In this document: piece after piece, positions 53,618-64,000 of the stretch
Layout of the letters: each line of letters begins with the position of its first letter
How positions within the stretch are numbered: the first letter of the stretch is position 1
The notes under the pieces: generated by a model
What the model saw: the letters and a program-made list of their open reading frames with translations, nothing else
The model's database searches: none
What the model was told of the DNA's origin: nothing
Program-made: the position numbers and the translations under genes
Assembly: GCF_038039215.1 (NCBI RefSeq)
Contig: NZ_JBBPCL010000001.1
Span: 434,001 to 498,000, forward strand
From: Pseudonocardia sp. T1-2H
Lineage (GTDB): Bacteria > Actinomycetota > Actinomycetes > Mycobacteriales > Pseudonocardiaceae
Length of the DNA: 64,000 bases
Direction: 5' to 3'

Positions 53618-54463
53618 ATGGAACGCACGAACGCCGGTCGGCTGGTCCTCGCGGCCACACCCCTGGGCGACGCCCGGGACGCGTCGGCCAGGTTGCGCGA
53701 GACCCTCGCGACGGCGGACGTGATCGCCGCGGAGGACACCCGACGGTTGCGGCACCTGGCGAGCGCATTGGACGTCACGGTGACGGGAAAAGTGATCAGC
53801 CACTACGACGCCGTCGAGGCCGCGCGGATGCCCGGCCTGCTGGACGCGGTCCGGTCCGGCAGCACCGTGCTCGTGGTGAGCGACGCGGGGATGCCCGCGG
53901 TGTCCGATCCGGGGTACCGCCTGGTTGCCGCGGCCGCGGCCGAGGACCTGCCGGTGACGTGCCTGCCCGGCCCGTCCGCCGTGACGACCGCGCTGGTCCT
54001 CTCCGGCCTGCCGTGCGACCGGTTCTGCTTCGAGGGCTTCGCCCCGCGCAAGGGTGGCGAGCGCCGGGCGTGGCTGGGCACGCTCCTCACCGAGTCCCGG
54101 GCGGTGGTGTTCTTCGAGTCCCCGCGCAGGCTCGCGGACACCCTGGCGGACGCGGTCACGGTGCTCGGCGGGGAGCGCCCGGCTGCGGTGTGCCGAGAGC
54201 TGACGAAGACCTACGAGGAGGTCAAGCGGGGGACCCTCGCCTCGCTGCTGGAGTGGGCGGGCTCGGTGGAGGTCCGCGGCGAGATCACCGTCGTGCTCGC
54301 GGGCGCCGCGCCCAGCGAGGCCCCGACCGTCGAGAGCCTGGTCGGTGCGGTCCAGGAACGGGTGGCGGACGGCGAACGCCTCAAGGACGCGGTCTCAGCC
54401 GTGGCGACCGCTGCGGGGGTCCCGAAGCGGGACCTCTACAACGCCACCCTCACCGCCACCTGA
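53618..54463 (+). CDS. rsmI: 16S rRNA 2'-O-ribose C1402 methyltransferase RsmI
   Basis: 281 residues. LVLAATPLGDARDASARLRETL, then DVIAAEDTRRLRHLA, ISHYD, VSDAGMPAVSDPGYRLV and LPGPSAVTTALVLSGLP are the standard RsmI blocks of the tetrapyrrole-methylase fold binding SAM. Divergent from pmt by 24 bp, as Rv1003 from Rv1002c. Confidence 0.95.
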   Translation: MERTNAGRLVLAATPLGDARDASARLRETLATADVIAAEDTRRLRHLASALDVTVTGKVISHYDAVEAARMPGLLDAVRSGSTVLVVSDAGMPAVSDPGYRLVAAAAAEDLPVTCLPGPSAVTTALVLSGLPCDRFCFEGFAPRKGGERRAWLGTLLTESRAVVFFESPRRLADTLADAVTVLGGERPAAVCRELTKTYEEVKRGTLASLLEWAGSVEVRGEITVVLAGAAPSEAPTVESLVGAVQERVADGERLKDAVSAVATAAGVPKRDLYNATLTAT

Positions 54464-54589
54464 CAACGAGGCACGGACGTCTGCACCCCCTGAGTCCTTC
54501 GTCACTCGACCATCGTGGCGCAGCCGCTGGTAGATCCGGGCCCTCCGCCCGCCGGGTGAGCCGGTGGTGGGAGCGAATACGCTGGTCGC

Positions 54590-56380
54590 ATGAGTTCCCG
54601 CGTGCTGACCGCCGTGGCGTGGCCCTACGCCAACGGCCCGCGGCACATCGGCCATGTCTCCGGTTTCGGTGTGCCCTCCGACGTCTTCTCCCGGTTCCGC
54701 CGAATGAGCGGGGACCGGGTGCTGATGGTCAGCGGCACCGACGAGCACGGCACGCCCATCCAGGTGCAGGCCGAGGCCGAGGGGCTGACCGCGCGGCAGC
54801 TCGCGGACAAGTACAACTTCGTGATCGCCAAGGACCTGCAGGGTCTCGGGCTGGGCTACGACCTGTTCACCCGCACCACCACCTCGAACCACTACGCCGT
54901 GGTGCAGGAGCTGTTCCTGGCGCTGTACAAGAACGGCTACGTCGTCCCGCGCACCACGATGGGCGCGATCAGCCCGTCGACGGGCCGGACGCTGCCGGAC
55001 CGCTACGTCGAGGGCACCTGCCCGATCTGCGGTTACGACGGCGCCCGGGGCGACCAGTGCGACAACTGCGGCAACCAGCTGGATCCGGCGGACCTGATCA
55101 ACCCCCGCTCGAAGATCAACGGCGAGGTCCCGAAGTTCATCGAGACCGAGCACTTCTTCCTGGACCTGCCCGCGTTCGCCGAGTCCCTCGGCGGGTGGCT
55201 GTCCACGCGCACGGACTGGCGGCCGAACGTGCTGCGGTTCGCCACGAACCTGGTGAACGACCTCAAGCCGCGCGCGATCACCCGCGACCTGGACTGGGGC
55301 GTCCCGGTGCCGCTGGACGGCTGGCGGGACCAGTCCATGAAGCGGCTCTACGTCTGGTTCGACGCGGTGATCGGGTACCTCTCGGCCTCGGTCGAGTGGG
55401 CCCGGCGCACCGGCGACCCGGACGCCTGGAAGCAGTGGTGGACGGACCCGGCGGCCAAGGCCTACTACTTCATGGGCAAGGACAACATCGTCTTCCACTC
55501 GGTCATCTGGCCGGCGCTGCTGCTCGGGCAGAACGGCGCGGGGGACCACGGGGGCGAGCCGGGCGCGTTCGGCACCCTGAACCTGCCGGACGAGATCGTG
55601 TCGTCGGAGTTCCTCACCATGAGCGGGTCGAAGTTCTCGACCTCGCGCGGCAACGTGATCTACGTCGGGGACTTCCTGAAGGAGTTCGGGCCGGACACGC
55701 TGCGGTACTTCATCGCCGCCGCGGGCCCGGAGAACCAGGACACGGACTTCACCTGGGACGAGTTCGTGCGCCGGATCAACTTCGAGCTGGCCAACGAGTG
55801 GGGCAACCTCGTCAACCGCTCGCTGTCCATGGCGCACAAGAACGTCGGCGCGATCCCGAAGCCGACCGCGCCCACGGACGCGGACCACGAGCTGCTCGCC
55901 GTCTCGAGGGCCGGGTTCGCCACGGTCGGCGACCTGCTGGGCCGCAGCAAGTTCAAGCAGGCGCTCGGCGAGGCCATGCGCGTCGTCTCGGCGGCGAACA
56001 AGTACATGTCCGACCAGGAGCCCTGGAAGCGCAAGGACGACCCGGACCGCCGGGACACGATCCTGCACACGGCGCTGCAGGTCGTGCAGGACGCGAACAC
56101 GCTGCTCACGCCGTTCCTGCCGCACGCCGCGCAGAAGGTGCACGAGGCGCTCGGCGGCAGTGGCGTGTGGGCGGCGCAGCCGGAGATCCGCGAGGTCGAG
56201 GACCTCGGGGACGGCCCGTCGTACCCGGTCCTGATGGGGGACTACGACGCCGAGGCCGCGCGCTGGGAGTCCACGCCGATCGAGGTCGGCCGCCCGCTGG
56301 AGAAGCCGGCGCCGATCTTCCCGAAGCTGGACCCGAAGCTCGGCGAGACCGGCCCGGAGTGGGCCCCGATTGAGCGCTGA
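54590..56380 (+). CDS. metG: Methionyl-tRNA synthetase
   Basis: 596 residues. The HIGH motif is HIGH at 19-22 ([12 protein letters not shown]), a four-Cys zinc knuckle lies at 144/147/157/160, and KMSKS appears as KFSTS in [13 protein letters not shown] near 347. The C-terminal anticodon-binding helices are present; there is no EMAP/Trbp111-like extension. It charges initiator and elongator tRNA-Met. Confidence 0.96.
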   Translation: MSSRVLTAVAWPYANGPRHIGHVSGFGVPSDVFSRFRRMSGDRVLMVSGTDEHGTPIQVQAEAEGLTARQLADKYNFVIAKDLQGLGLGYDLFTRTTTSNHYAVVQELFLALYKNGYVVPRTTMGAISPSTGRTLPDRYVEGTCPICGYDGARGDQCDNCGNQLDPADLINPRSKINGEVPKFIETEHFFLDLPAFAESLGGWLSTRTDWRPNVLRFATNLVNDLKPRAITRDLDWGVPVPLDGWRDQSMKRLYVWFDAVIGYLSASVEWARRTGDPDAWKQWWTDPAAKAYYFMGKDNIVFHSVIWPALLLGQNGAGDHGGEPGAFGTLNLPDEIVSSEFLTMSGSKFSTSRGNVIYVGDFLKEFGPDTLRYFIAAAGPENQDTDFTWDEFVRRINFELANEWGNLVNRSLSMAHKNVGAIPKPTAPTDADHELLAVSRAGFATVGDLLGRSKFKQALGEAMRVVSAANKYMSDQEPWKRKDDPDRRDTILHTALQVVQDANTLLTPFLPHAAQKVHEALGGSGVWAAQPEIREVEDLGDGPSYPVLMGDYDAEAARWESTPIEVGRPLEKPAPIFPKLDPKLGETGPEWAPIER

Positions 56381-56387
56381 CGCGCCC

Positions 56388-56427
56388 GTGCGCGGAAACC
56401 GTTGCCCTGGCGAGGTTTTCCGCGCAC
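56388..56427 (+). terminator. Hairpin after metG
   Basis: GTGCGCGGAAACC (56388-56400) pairs with GGTTTTCCGCGCAC (56414-56427) with one bulged base. The 3' arm contains a TTTT run and lies 20 bp before tatD, so termination may be partial. Confidence 0.55.
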
Positions 56428-56446
56428 GAGCGGCGGAGCCGCAGTC

Positions 56447-57313
56447 ATGAGGGAACGCCCCGAGCCGCCGGAGCCCCTGGGCGCCACCACCGTCGACGCG
56501 CACACCCACCTCGACGCCTGCGGCTGCGAGACGGCCGCGGACGTCGCGGCGGCGATGGACCGCGCGTCGGCGGTCGGGGTCACCCGGGCCGTCACGATCG
56601 CGGACGACCTGTCCGCGGCCCGCTGGGCGGTGCAGGCCGCACACTGGGATCCGCGGGTCGTCGCGGCTGTCGCGCTGCACCCCACCCGCACGGCCGCGGT
56701 GACCGACGACGAGTTCGCGGAGATCGAGCGGCTCGCGGCGGACCCGCGGGTGGTCGCGGTGGGGGAGACGGGCCTGGACTACTACTGGGACTACTCGCCG
56801 CCCGAGGCCCAGCAGGCGTCCTTCCGCCGCCACATCGACCTCGCCAAACGGCTCGGCAAGCCGCTGATGATCCACGACCGGGACGCCCACTCCGACGTCC
56901 TGCGGATCCTCCGCGAGGAGGGCGCGCCGGAGACGGTGATCTTCCACTGCTTCTCCGGGGACGCCGAGATGGCCCGTGTCTGCAGTGAGGCCGGTTACGT
57001 TCTGTCGTTCGCGGGCCCGGTGACCTTCCGTAACGCGAAGCCGCTGCGGGCGGCGGCGTCGGTGCCGCCGGACGATCTCCTGCTGGTCGAGACCGACGCC
57101 CCCTTCCTCACCCCGCACCCCCACCGCGGCCGGGCCAACGAGCCGTACTGCCTGCCGTGGACGGTGCGTGGCCTGGCAGAACTCCGTGGGGTGCCGGCGG
57201 ATCGGCTCGCGGAGATCACCGAGCGGAACGCCGAACGGGTCTTCCGGCTCGGTGAGCTGCCGTCTGCCGCTCCGGATACGACGTCCACCGTGCCCGACCC
57301 TCGTTCGGCGTAG
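56447..57313 (+). CDS. tatD: TatD-family hydrolase
   Basis: 288 residues from ATG 56447. VDAHTHLD (two metal His), VAVGETGLDYYWD (Glu ligand), RHIDLAKRLGKPLMIHDRDAHSD, IFHCFSGDAEMA and LLVETDAPFLTPHPHRG (Asp) are all in place. TatD enzymes are metal-dependent 3'-5' exonucleases acting in DNA or RNA quality control. Order metG-tatD-rpfB-ksgA-ispE is conserved in actinobacteria. Confidence 0.94.
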   Translation: MRERPEPPEPLGATTVDAHTHLDACGCETAADVAAAMDRASAVGVTRAVTIADDLSAARWAVQAAHWDPRVVAAVALHPTRTAAVTDDEFAEIERLAADPRVVAVGETGLDYYWDYSPPEAQQASFRRHIDLAKRLGKPLMIHDRDAHSDVLRILREEGAPETVIFHCFSGDAEMARVCSEAGYVLSFAGPVTFRNAKPLRAAASVPPDDLLLVETDAPFLTPHPHRGRANEPYCLPWTVRGLAELRGVPADRLAEITERNAERVFRLGELPSAAPDTTSTVPDPRSA

Positions 57314-57393
57314 CGGACCGTCCATTCGGCGCTGCCGCCGTGTCGCGGCGTACGTGGGCCCGTCACCGCCCGTTACGGTTCTGTAATCGCTGA

Positions 57394-59313
<1,920 letters not shown>

Positions 59314-59354
59314 GCCCCCGCAGCGCGCGCGGCGCCGCCCGGGATGATGGGGCG

Positions 59355-60239
59355 GTGAGCACTCCCGAGCCTGCCGTGGACGACCGGTCGCGCCTCCTCG
59401 GCCCGGCCGAGGTCCGGACGCTGGCCGAGGGGCTGGGCATCCGGCCGACCAAGCGGCTCGGGCAGAACTTCGTGCACGACCCGAACACGGTGCGGCGCAT
59501 CGTCCGCGCCGCCGAGCTCACCGCGGACGACGTGGTGGTGGAGGTCGGCCCCGGGCTCGGCTCGCTGACCCTGGCGCTGCTGCCGGCCGTCGCCGCCGTG
59601 CACGCCGTGGAGATCGATCCCGTGCTGGCCGGGGCGCTCCCGGGCACGGTCGCGGACCGCGCGCCGACGCTCGCGGACCGGCTGACCGTGACGACCGCGG
59701 ACGCCATGCGGGTGCGCGCGGACCAGCTCACCGGGCCCACGCCCACCGCGGTCGTCGCGAACCTGCCCTACAACGTCGGCGTCCCGGTCCTGCTGCACCT
59801 GCTCGCCGAGCTGCCGGAGGTCCGGTGCGGGCTGGTGATGGTGCAGTCCGAGGTCGCCGAACGGCTGGCCGCCGGGCCGGGCAGCAAGACCTACGGCGTC
59901 CCGAGCGCGAAGCTCGCCTGGTTCGCCGGGGCCCGCCGCGCCGGGCCGGTGCCCCGGGCGGTGTTCTGGCCGGTCCCGAACGTGGACTCCGGCCTGCTCG
60001 CCTTCACCCGCCGGGAGCCGCCCACCGGGGTCGCGCGCGAGGACGTCTTCCGGCTGATCGACGCCGCGTTCGCGCAGCGTCGCAAGGCTCTGCGCTCCGG
60101 CCTCTCGGGGTGGGCCGGGTCCCCGGCCGCGGCCGAGACCGCCCTGCGCGCCGCGGGCATCGACCCGCTCGCCCGCGCGGAGACCCTGGGCATCGAGCAG
60201 TTCGCCGCCCTGGCCGCCGCCCGCTCCCCGGCCGCGTGA
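59355..60239 (+). CDS. rsmA: 16S rRNA dimethyladenosine transferase RsmA/KsgA
   Basis: 294 residues from GTG 59355. [38 protein letters not shown] (SAM motif I), VEIDPVLA and [18 protein letters not shown] (catalytic NLPY) are complete. It dimethylates A1518/A1519 in 16S rRNA; loss gives kasugamycin resistance. Confidence 0.95.
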   Translation: MSTPEPAVDDRSRLLGPAEVRTLAEGLGIRPTKRLGQNFVHDPNTVRRIVRAAELTADDVVVEVGPGLGSLTLALLPAVAAVHAVEIDPVLAGALPGTVADRAPTLADRLTVTTADAMRVRADQLTGPTPTAVVANLPYNVGVPVLLHLLAELPEVRCGLVMVQSEVAERLAAGPGSKTYGVPSAKLAWFAGARRAGPVPRAVFWPVPNVDSGLLAFTRREPPTGVAREDVFRLIDAAFAQRRKALRSGLSGWAGSPAAAETALRAAGIDPLARAETLGIEQFAALAAARSPAA

Positions 60240-60248
60240 CGCCACCCC

Positions 60249-60276
60249 GACCGCGTCGTGGAGCCACGACGCGGTC
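60249..60276 (+). terminator. Hairpin terminator after rsmA
   Basis: A 13-bp perfect stem (60249-60261 with 60264-60276) around a 2-base AG gap lies 10 bp after the rsmA stop; ATTTTT follows 13 bp later, together with a further copy of the CCACGACGCG arm at 60303-60312. Confidence 0.7.
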
Positions 60277-60428
60277 CAGGGGCAGATTTTTCACGTCGTC
60301 GCTCCACGACGCGAGGGGCGGAGGATCGACGCGCGCCGCGTGGCGGCCGAACGTATCGTCGTCACCTGCCTGTCCGGCGTCGTCGATCCGCGGCGCCGGT
60401 GGATCGAACCGACCACCTGGAGCTGTGC

Positions 60429-61931
60429 ATGAGCACGCGCGACGCGCCGGACGCCGCCGCGGACCCGGGCGACGCACGGAGCCCGTGGCCGGCGCTCTGG
60501 GCGCTCGTCCTCGGGTTCTTCATGATCCTCGTGGACTCGACGATCGTGTCCGTCGCGACCCCGGCGATCATGGCCGGCCTCGGGGCGGGCGTCGACAGCG
60601 TCGTCTGGGTGACGAGCGCGTACCTGCTGGCCTACGCCGTGCCGCTGCTGATCACCGGCCGCCTCGGTGACCGCTTCGGCCCCAAGTACGTCTACCTCGC
60701 CGGGCTCACGATCTTCACCCTCGCGTCGCTCTGGTGCGGGCTGACCAGGGACATCGGCGGGCTCGTCGCGGCCCGGGTCGTGCAGGGGCTCGGCGCCTCG
60801 CTGATGACCCCGCAGACGATGGCGGTGATCACCAGGACCTTCCCGGCGGACCAGCGCGGCCGGGCGATGAGCCTGTGGGGCGCGGTCGCGGGCGTCGCGA
60901 CGCTCGTCGGACCGATCCTCGGCGGGGTCCTCGTCGACGGGCTCGGCTGGGAGTGGATCTTCTTCATCAACGTGCCGGTCGGCGTGCTCGCCGTCGTGCT
61001 CGCAATCCGGCTCGTCCCGGTCCTGCCCACGCACGTGCGCCGGTTCGACCTGCTCGGCGTGGCGTTGAGCGCCATCGGGATGTTCCTGCTGGTCTTCGGG
61101 ATCCAGGAGGGGCAGAGCTACGACTGGGCCCCCGGGGTGTGGGCGCTGATCGCGTCGGGCGTCGTCGTGCTCGGGGCGTTCGTGTTCTGGCAGTCGCGCA
61201 ACCGGGCCGAGCCGCTGATGTCGCTGACGCTGTTCCGGGACCGCAACTTCAGCCTGGCCAACGTCGCGATCACCACGATCGGCTTCGCGGTCACGGCCCA
61301 GCTCTTCCCGATCATGTTCTTCGCCCAGGGTGTCCTGGGGCTCTCCCCGACGCGCTCCGCCCTGCTGCTGGTGCCGATGGCCGTCGTGTCCGGCGCCCTC
61401 TCGCCCTACGTCGGGAAGCTCACGGACCGGGCGCACCCGCGGTGGGTCGCCGGGTTCGGCATGGCCTGCTTCCCGGTCGCGCTGCTCTGGTTCGCGTTGG
61501 TGATGGGCCCGGCGACGCCGATCTGGCAGCTGCTGCTGCCGATGGCGCTGCTCGGCGTCGCCAACGGGTTCATCTGGGCGCCGGTCGGCACCACCGCCAC
61601 CCGCAACCTGCCGATGGCCCAGGCCGGCGCCGGCGCCGGCGTCTACAACACCGCGCGGCAGGTCGGAGCGGTGCTGGGCAGTGCGGGGATCGCGGTGCTT
61701 ATGCAGTCCCGGCTCGGCGCGCTGCTGCCCGGCTCCGGCGCGACCGACGGCGAGGTGGGGATCTCGAAGCTCCCGCCGCCGCTGCACGACGCCTACACGA
61801 CGGCGATGGCGCAGTCCCTCGTGCTGCCTGCCGTCGTACTCGTCTTCGGGCTGGCCGCGGTGCTCGCCTTCGCCACGCCGGCGCATCTGCGCCGGGAGAG
61901 CGCCGCGAAGGAGACACAGCCCGTCGGGTGA
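60429..61931 (+). CDS. MFS multidrug exporter, DHA2 (EmrB/QacA, 14-TM) family
   Basis: 500 residues with about 14 membrane segments. LGFFMILVDSTIVSVATPAIM carries the D1 motif; GRLGDRFGPKYVYLAGL is motif A; RVVQGLGASLMTPQTMAVI is motif B; WGAVAGVATLVGPILGGVLVDGLGWEWIFFINVPVG is motif C plus the conserved loop. It exports drugs or secondary metabolites by proton antiport. It interrupts the usual ksgA-ispE adjacency. Confidence 0.93.
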   Translation: MSTRDAPDAAADPGDARSPWPALWALVLGFFMILVDSTIVSVATPAIMAGLGAGVDSVVWVTSAYLLAYAVPLLITGRLGDRFGPKYVYLAGLTIFTLASLWCGLTRDIGGLVAARVVQGLGASLMTPQTMAVITRTFPADQRGRAMSLWGAVAGVATLVGPILGGVLVDGLGWEWIFFINVPVGVLAVVLAIRLVPVLPTHVRRFDLLGVALSAIGMFLLVFGIQEGQSYDWAPGVWALIASGVVVLGAFVFWQSRNRAEPLMSLTLFRDRNFSLANVAITTIGFAVTAQLFPIMFFAQGVLGLSPTRSALLLVPMAVVSGALSPYVGKLTDRAHPRWVAGFGMACFPVALLWFALVMGPATPIWQLLLPMALLGVANGFIWAPVGTTATRNLPMAQAGAGAGVYNTARQVGAVLGSAGIAVLMQSRLGALLPGSGATDGEVGISKLPPPLHDAYTTAMAQSLVLPAVVLVFGLAAVLAFATPAHLRRESAAKETQPVG

Positions 61932-61970
61932 GGCCCGCCACCGTCGGGCGGCAAGGACACGCACGTAGGG

Positions 61971-62936
61971 TTGAAGGGTGTTCTCCCCGCCCGACAGGTC
62001 ACCAGCCGTGTGCCTGCGAAGATCAACCTGCACCTCGCGGTGGGTGGGCTCCGTGCGGACGGCTTCCACGACCTGGTGACGGTGTTCCACGCCGTCAGCC
62101 TGTTCGACGAGGTGACGGTCCAGCAGTCCGACGAGCCCGGGCTCGAGGTCCACGGCGAGGGCGTCTCCGAGGTCCCCGTGGACGACACGAACCTGGCCTG
62201 GCAGGCCGTGGACATGCTCGCCCGGCACGCGGACCGCGATCCGGACGTGCGCGTCGTGCTGCGCAAGGGGATCCCCGTCGCGGGCGGGATGGCGGGCGGC
62301 AGCGCGGACGCGGCGGGCACGCTGGTCGCCCTGTCCGCGCTCTGGAAGCTGGACCTCGGCCGCGAGGAGCTCGCGGGCTTCGCCGCCCGGATCGGCAGCG
62401 ACGTCACGTTCGCCCTGCACGGCGGCACGGCCCTCGGCACCGGGCGGGGCGAACGGATCGTCCCGGTGTTGTCGCGGCACCCGTTGCACTGGGTGATCGC
62501 GCTGCACCGCAAGGGCCTCTCGACCCCCACCGTCTTCCGCGAGCTGGACCGGCTGCGCGGTGCCGACGAGCCGGCCGAACGGCCCGTCGAACCCGTCCTG
62601 GCGGCGCTGGCCGGCGGTGATCCGCGTCAGCTCGCGCTGTCCCTGGGCAACGACCTGCAGGCCGCCGCCGTCAGCATCGCGCCGGACCTGCGCCGCACCC
62701 TGCGCGCCGGGGTCAACGCCGGCGCGCTCGCCGGGATCGTCTCCGGATCCGGCCCGACCTGCGCGTTCCTGTGCGCCGACGCGGACTCCGCCGTCGAGGT
62801 GGCCGCCGAGCTCGCGGGCGTCGGCGTCTGCCGGACGGTGCGGGTGGCACACGGCCCCGTCCCCGGTGCCCGGGTCGTCGACCCCGGCGACGACACCGGT
62901 CCCACCGGCTCCCCACGACCGAGAGCGAAGGCCTGA
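61971..62936 (+). CDS. ispE: 4-diphosphocytidyl-2-C-methyl-D-erythritol kinase
   Basis: 321 residues from TTG 61971. [12 protein letters not shown] is the N-terminal signature, [20 protein letters not shown] the ATP-binding GHMP motif and GSGPTCAFL the C-terminal one. It phosphorylates CDP-ME in the MEP isoprenoid pathway. GTG 62010 would remove the first conserved strand, so the TTG is preferred. Overlaps the next gene (TGATG). Confidence 0.93.
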   Translation: MKGVLPARQVTSRVPAKINLHLAVGGLRADGFHDLVTVFHAVSLFDEVTVQQSDEPGLEVHGEGVSEVPVDDTNLAWQAVDMLARHADRDPDVRVVLRKGIPVAGGMAGGSADAAGTLVALSALWKLDLGREELAGFAARIGSDVTFALHGGTALGTGRGERIVPVLSRHPLHWVIALHRKGLSTPTVFRELDRLRGADEPAERPVEPVLAALAGGDPRQLALSLGNDLQAAAVSIAPDLRRTLRAGVNAGALAGIVSGSGPTCAFLCADADSAVEVAAELAGVGVCRTVRVAHGPVPGARVVDPGDDTGPTGSPRPRAKA

Positions 62937-64000
62937 TGGCACGCGCCGGACAGAACCTGATCAACCTCGAATCCGTCACCGCGCACGTCCCGGGCGACGC
63001 CTCGCGTGTCCTCCTCGACGGCGTGTCCCTCGGCGTCGAGCGCGGCGAGCGCGTCGGCGTCGTCGGCCTGAACGGGGGCGGCAAGACCACCCTGCTGGAG
63101 GTGCTCGCCGGCCGGCGGGAGCCGCAGTCCGGCCGGGTCAGCCGGGTCGGCGGGCTCAAGCTGGCCTACCTGACCCAGGGCGACGACTTCCCGCGCGGCG
63201 CCCGGATCCGGGACATCGTGCTGCGCGACTACGGCGCCGAGCACGAGTGGGCGGCGGACCCGCGGGTGCGCGACGTCCTCGAGGGCCTCGGCATCAGCGA
63301 CCTCGAGCGCACCGTGGACGGCCTGTCCGGCGGCGAGAAGCGCCGGGTCGCGCTGGCGGCGACGCTCGTCGGCGAGCCGGATCTCGTCGTCCTGGACGAG
63401 CCGACGAACCACCTGGACCTCGAGGGCGTCACCTGGCTGGCCGGGCACCTGCAGGAGCGGCGCTGCGGCGTCGTGGTCGTCACGCACGACCGCTGGTTCC
63501 TGGACACGGTCTGCACGCGGACCTGGGAGGTCGCGAACGGCCAGGTCGAGAGCTACCTCGGCGGCTACCAGGACTGGATCTACGCCCGCGCGGAGCGGAC
63601 CAAGCAGTCGGACGCGGCCGAGGCCCGTCGGCGCAACCTGGCGCGCAAGGAGCTGGCGTGGCTGCGGCGCGGCCCGCCCGCCCGGACGTCGAAGCCGCGG
63701 TTCCGGATCGAGGCCGCCGAGGCCCTGATCGCGGACGTGCCGCCGCCGCGCAACACGGTCGAGCTGCTCGGCTTCGCGACGAACCGGCTGGGCCGCACCG
63801 TGCTGGAGCTCGACGAGGCCACCGTCAAGATCGCTGATCGCACCCTGCTGGACCACGTGACCTGGAAGCTCGGGCCGGGGGACCGGATCGGGATCGTCGG
63901 CGTGAACGGCTCCGGGAAGACGACGCTGCTGCGCTCGCTGACCGGCGAACGTCCGCTCGACGGCGGGAAGCGGGTCCAGGGCACGACGGTGCAGCTCGCC
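62936..64000 (+). CDS. ABC-F family ATPase, 3' end cut by window edge
   Basis: 355 codons visible. The first ATP-binding domain has Walker A GLNGGGKTT, signature LSGGEKRRVAL and Walker B DLVVLDEPTNHLDL with HDRWFLD. The linker is rich in Arg/Glu (AEARRRNLARKELAWLRRGPPARTSK), as in ABC-F proteins, and the second domain begins with GVNGSGKTTLL. There are no membrane segments. ABC-F proteins act on the ribosome in translation or antibiotic protection. In M. tuberculosis too an ABC gene follows ispE. Overlaps the ispE stop. Confidence 0.92.
   Translation, partial: MARAGQNLINLESVTAHVPGDASRVLLDGVSLGVERGERVGVVGLNGGGKTTLLEVLAGRREPQSGRVSRVGGLKLAYLTQGDDFPRGARIRDIVLRDYGAEHEWAADPRVRDVLEGLGISDLERTVDGLSGGEKRRVALAATLVGEPDLVVLDEPTNHLDLEGVTWLAGHLQERRCGVVVVTHDRWFLDTVCTRTWEVANGQVESYLGGYQDWIYARAERTKQSDAAEARRRNLARKELAWLRRGPPARTSKPRFRIEAAEALIADVPPPRNTVELLGFATNRLGRTVLELDEATVKIADRTLLDHVTWKLGPGDRIGIVGVNGSGKTTLLRSLTGERPLDGGKRVQGTTVQLA

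Noticed and set aside
54395..57325. 976-residue minus-strand open frame opposite metG and tatD
   Set aside because: Arg/Val/Gly-rich antisense shadow; metG and tatD motifs on the plus strand are complete.
60291..62942. 883-residue minus-strand open frame opposite the MFS and ispE genes
   Set aside because: Antisense shadow with no recognisable domain.

Overview
The window is 64 kb of very GC-rich DNA (roughly 70% or more by eye) with GTG/TTG starts, ATGA-type stop/start overlaps, a resuscitation-promoting factor, MprAB, an F420-dependent (Ddn-like) nitroreductase and a protein O-mannosyltransferase. This is an actinobacterium. The mix of mycobacterium-like core synteny and catabolic accessory genes suggests Pseudonocardiales or a close relative; the genus is an inference.

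Layout. (1) 0-8 kb: a secreted lysozyme-like protein (edge), a VOC protein, a CaiB-type CoA transferase with an HMG-CoA-lyase-like aldolase and an IclR regulator, then a vdc-type (UbiX/UbiD) decarboxylase locus with a divergent MarR regulator. In that locus a deletion has fused the start of the UbiX gene to the body of the UbiD gene. (2) 8-12.5 kb: HPF-like protein, Old Yellow Enzyme, topoisomerase IB, then a 1-kb gene-poor stretch ending in a small secreted peptide with an aromatic C-terminus between two cysteines. (3) 12.5-20 kb: a stress-signalling unit (GAF-SpoIIE-HATPase phosphatase plus STAS protein), then a self-contained P450 operon (ferredoxin reductase, [3Fe-4S] ferredoxin, P450, NCS2 permease) with a divergent double-Lrp regulator and an AT-rich palindromic operator. 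(4) 20-32.7 kb: a patchwork bounded by a tRNA-Arg 3' remnant at 20.16 kb and an intact tRNA-Arg(CCT) at 32.7 kb. It holds an M20 peptidase, a Baeyer-Villiger monooxygenase/esterase pair, a broken tyrosine recombinase, thiolase, CoA-transferase and acyl-CoA-ligase debris, a serine hydrolase, a second partner-switching module, a GH26-like hydrolase and a DUF2182/DUF1326 pair. It looks like an old, decayed island. (5) 32.8-64 kb: mostly core genome in the order known from Mycobacterium tuberculosis Rv0981-Rv1011: mprA-mprB-(insertion)-htrA/pepD-moaB2-mscL, CpaB-like protein, ruc, 5-FCL, galU, glp/moeA, rimJ, glpR/sepX, tRNA-Ala, pmt, rsmI, metG, tatD, rpfB, ksgA, an MFS exporter, ispE and an ABC-F gene cut by the window edge.

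At least seven genes or remnants carry apparent single-base losses, nearly all in G/C runs (VOC, IclR twice, RsbU-type phosphatase, monooxygenase, CoA-transferase remnant, recombinase remnant, 5-FCL twice). The pattern suggests homopolymer under-calling in the assembly as much as real decay, so these genes should not be called dead without reads.
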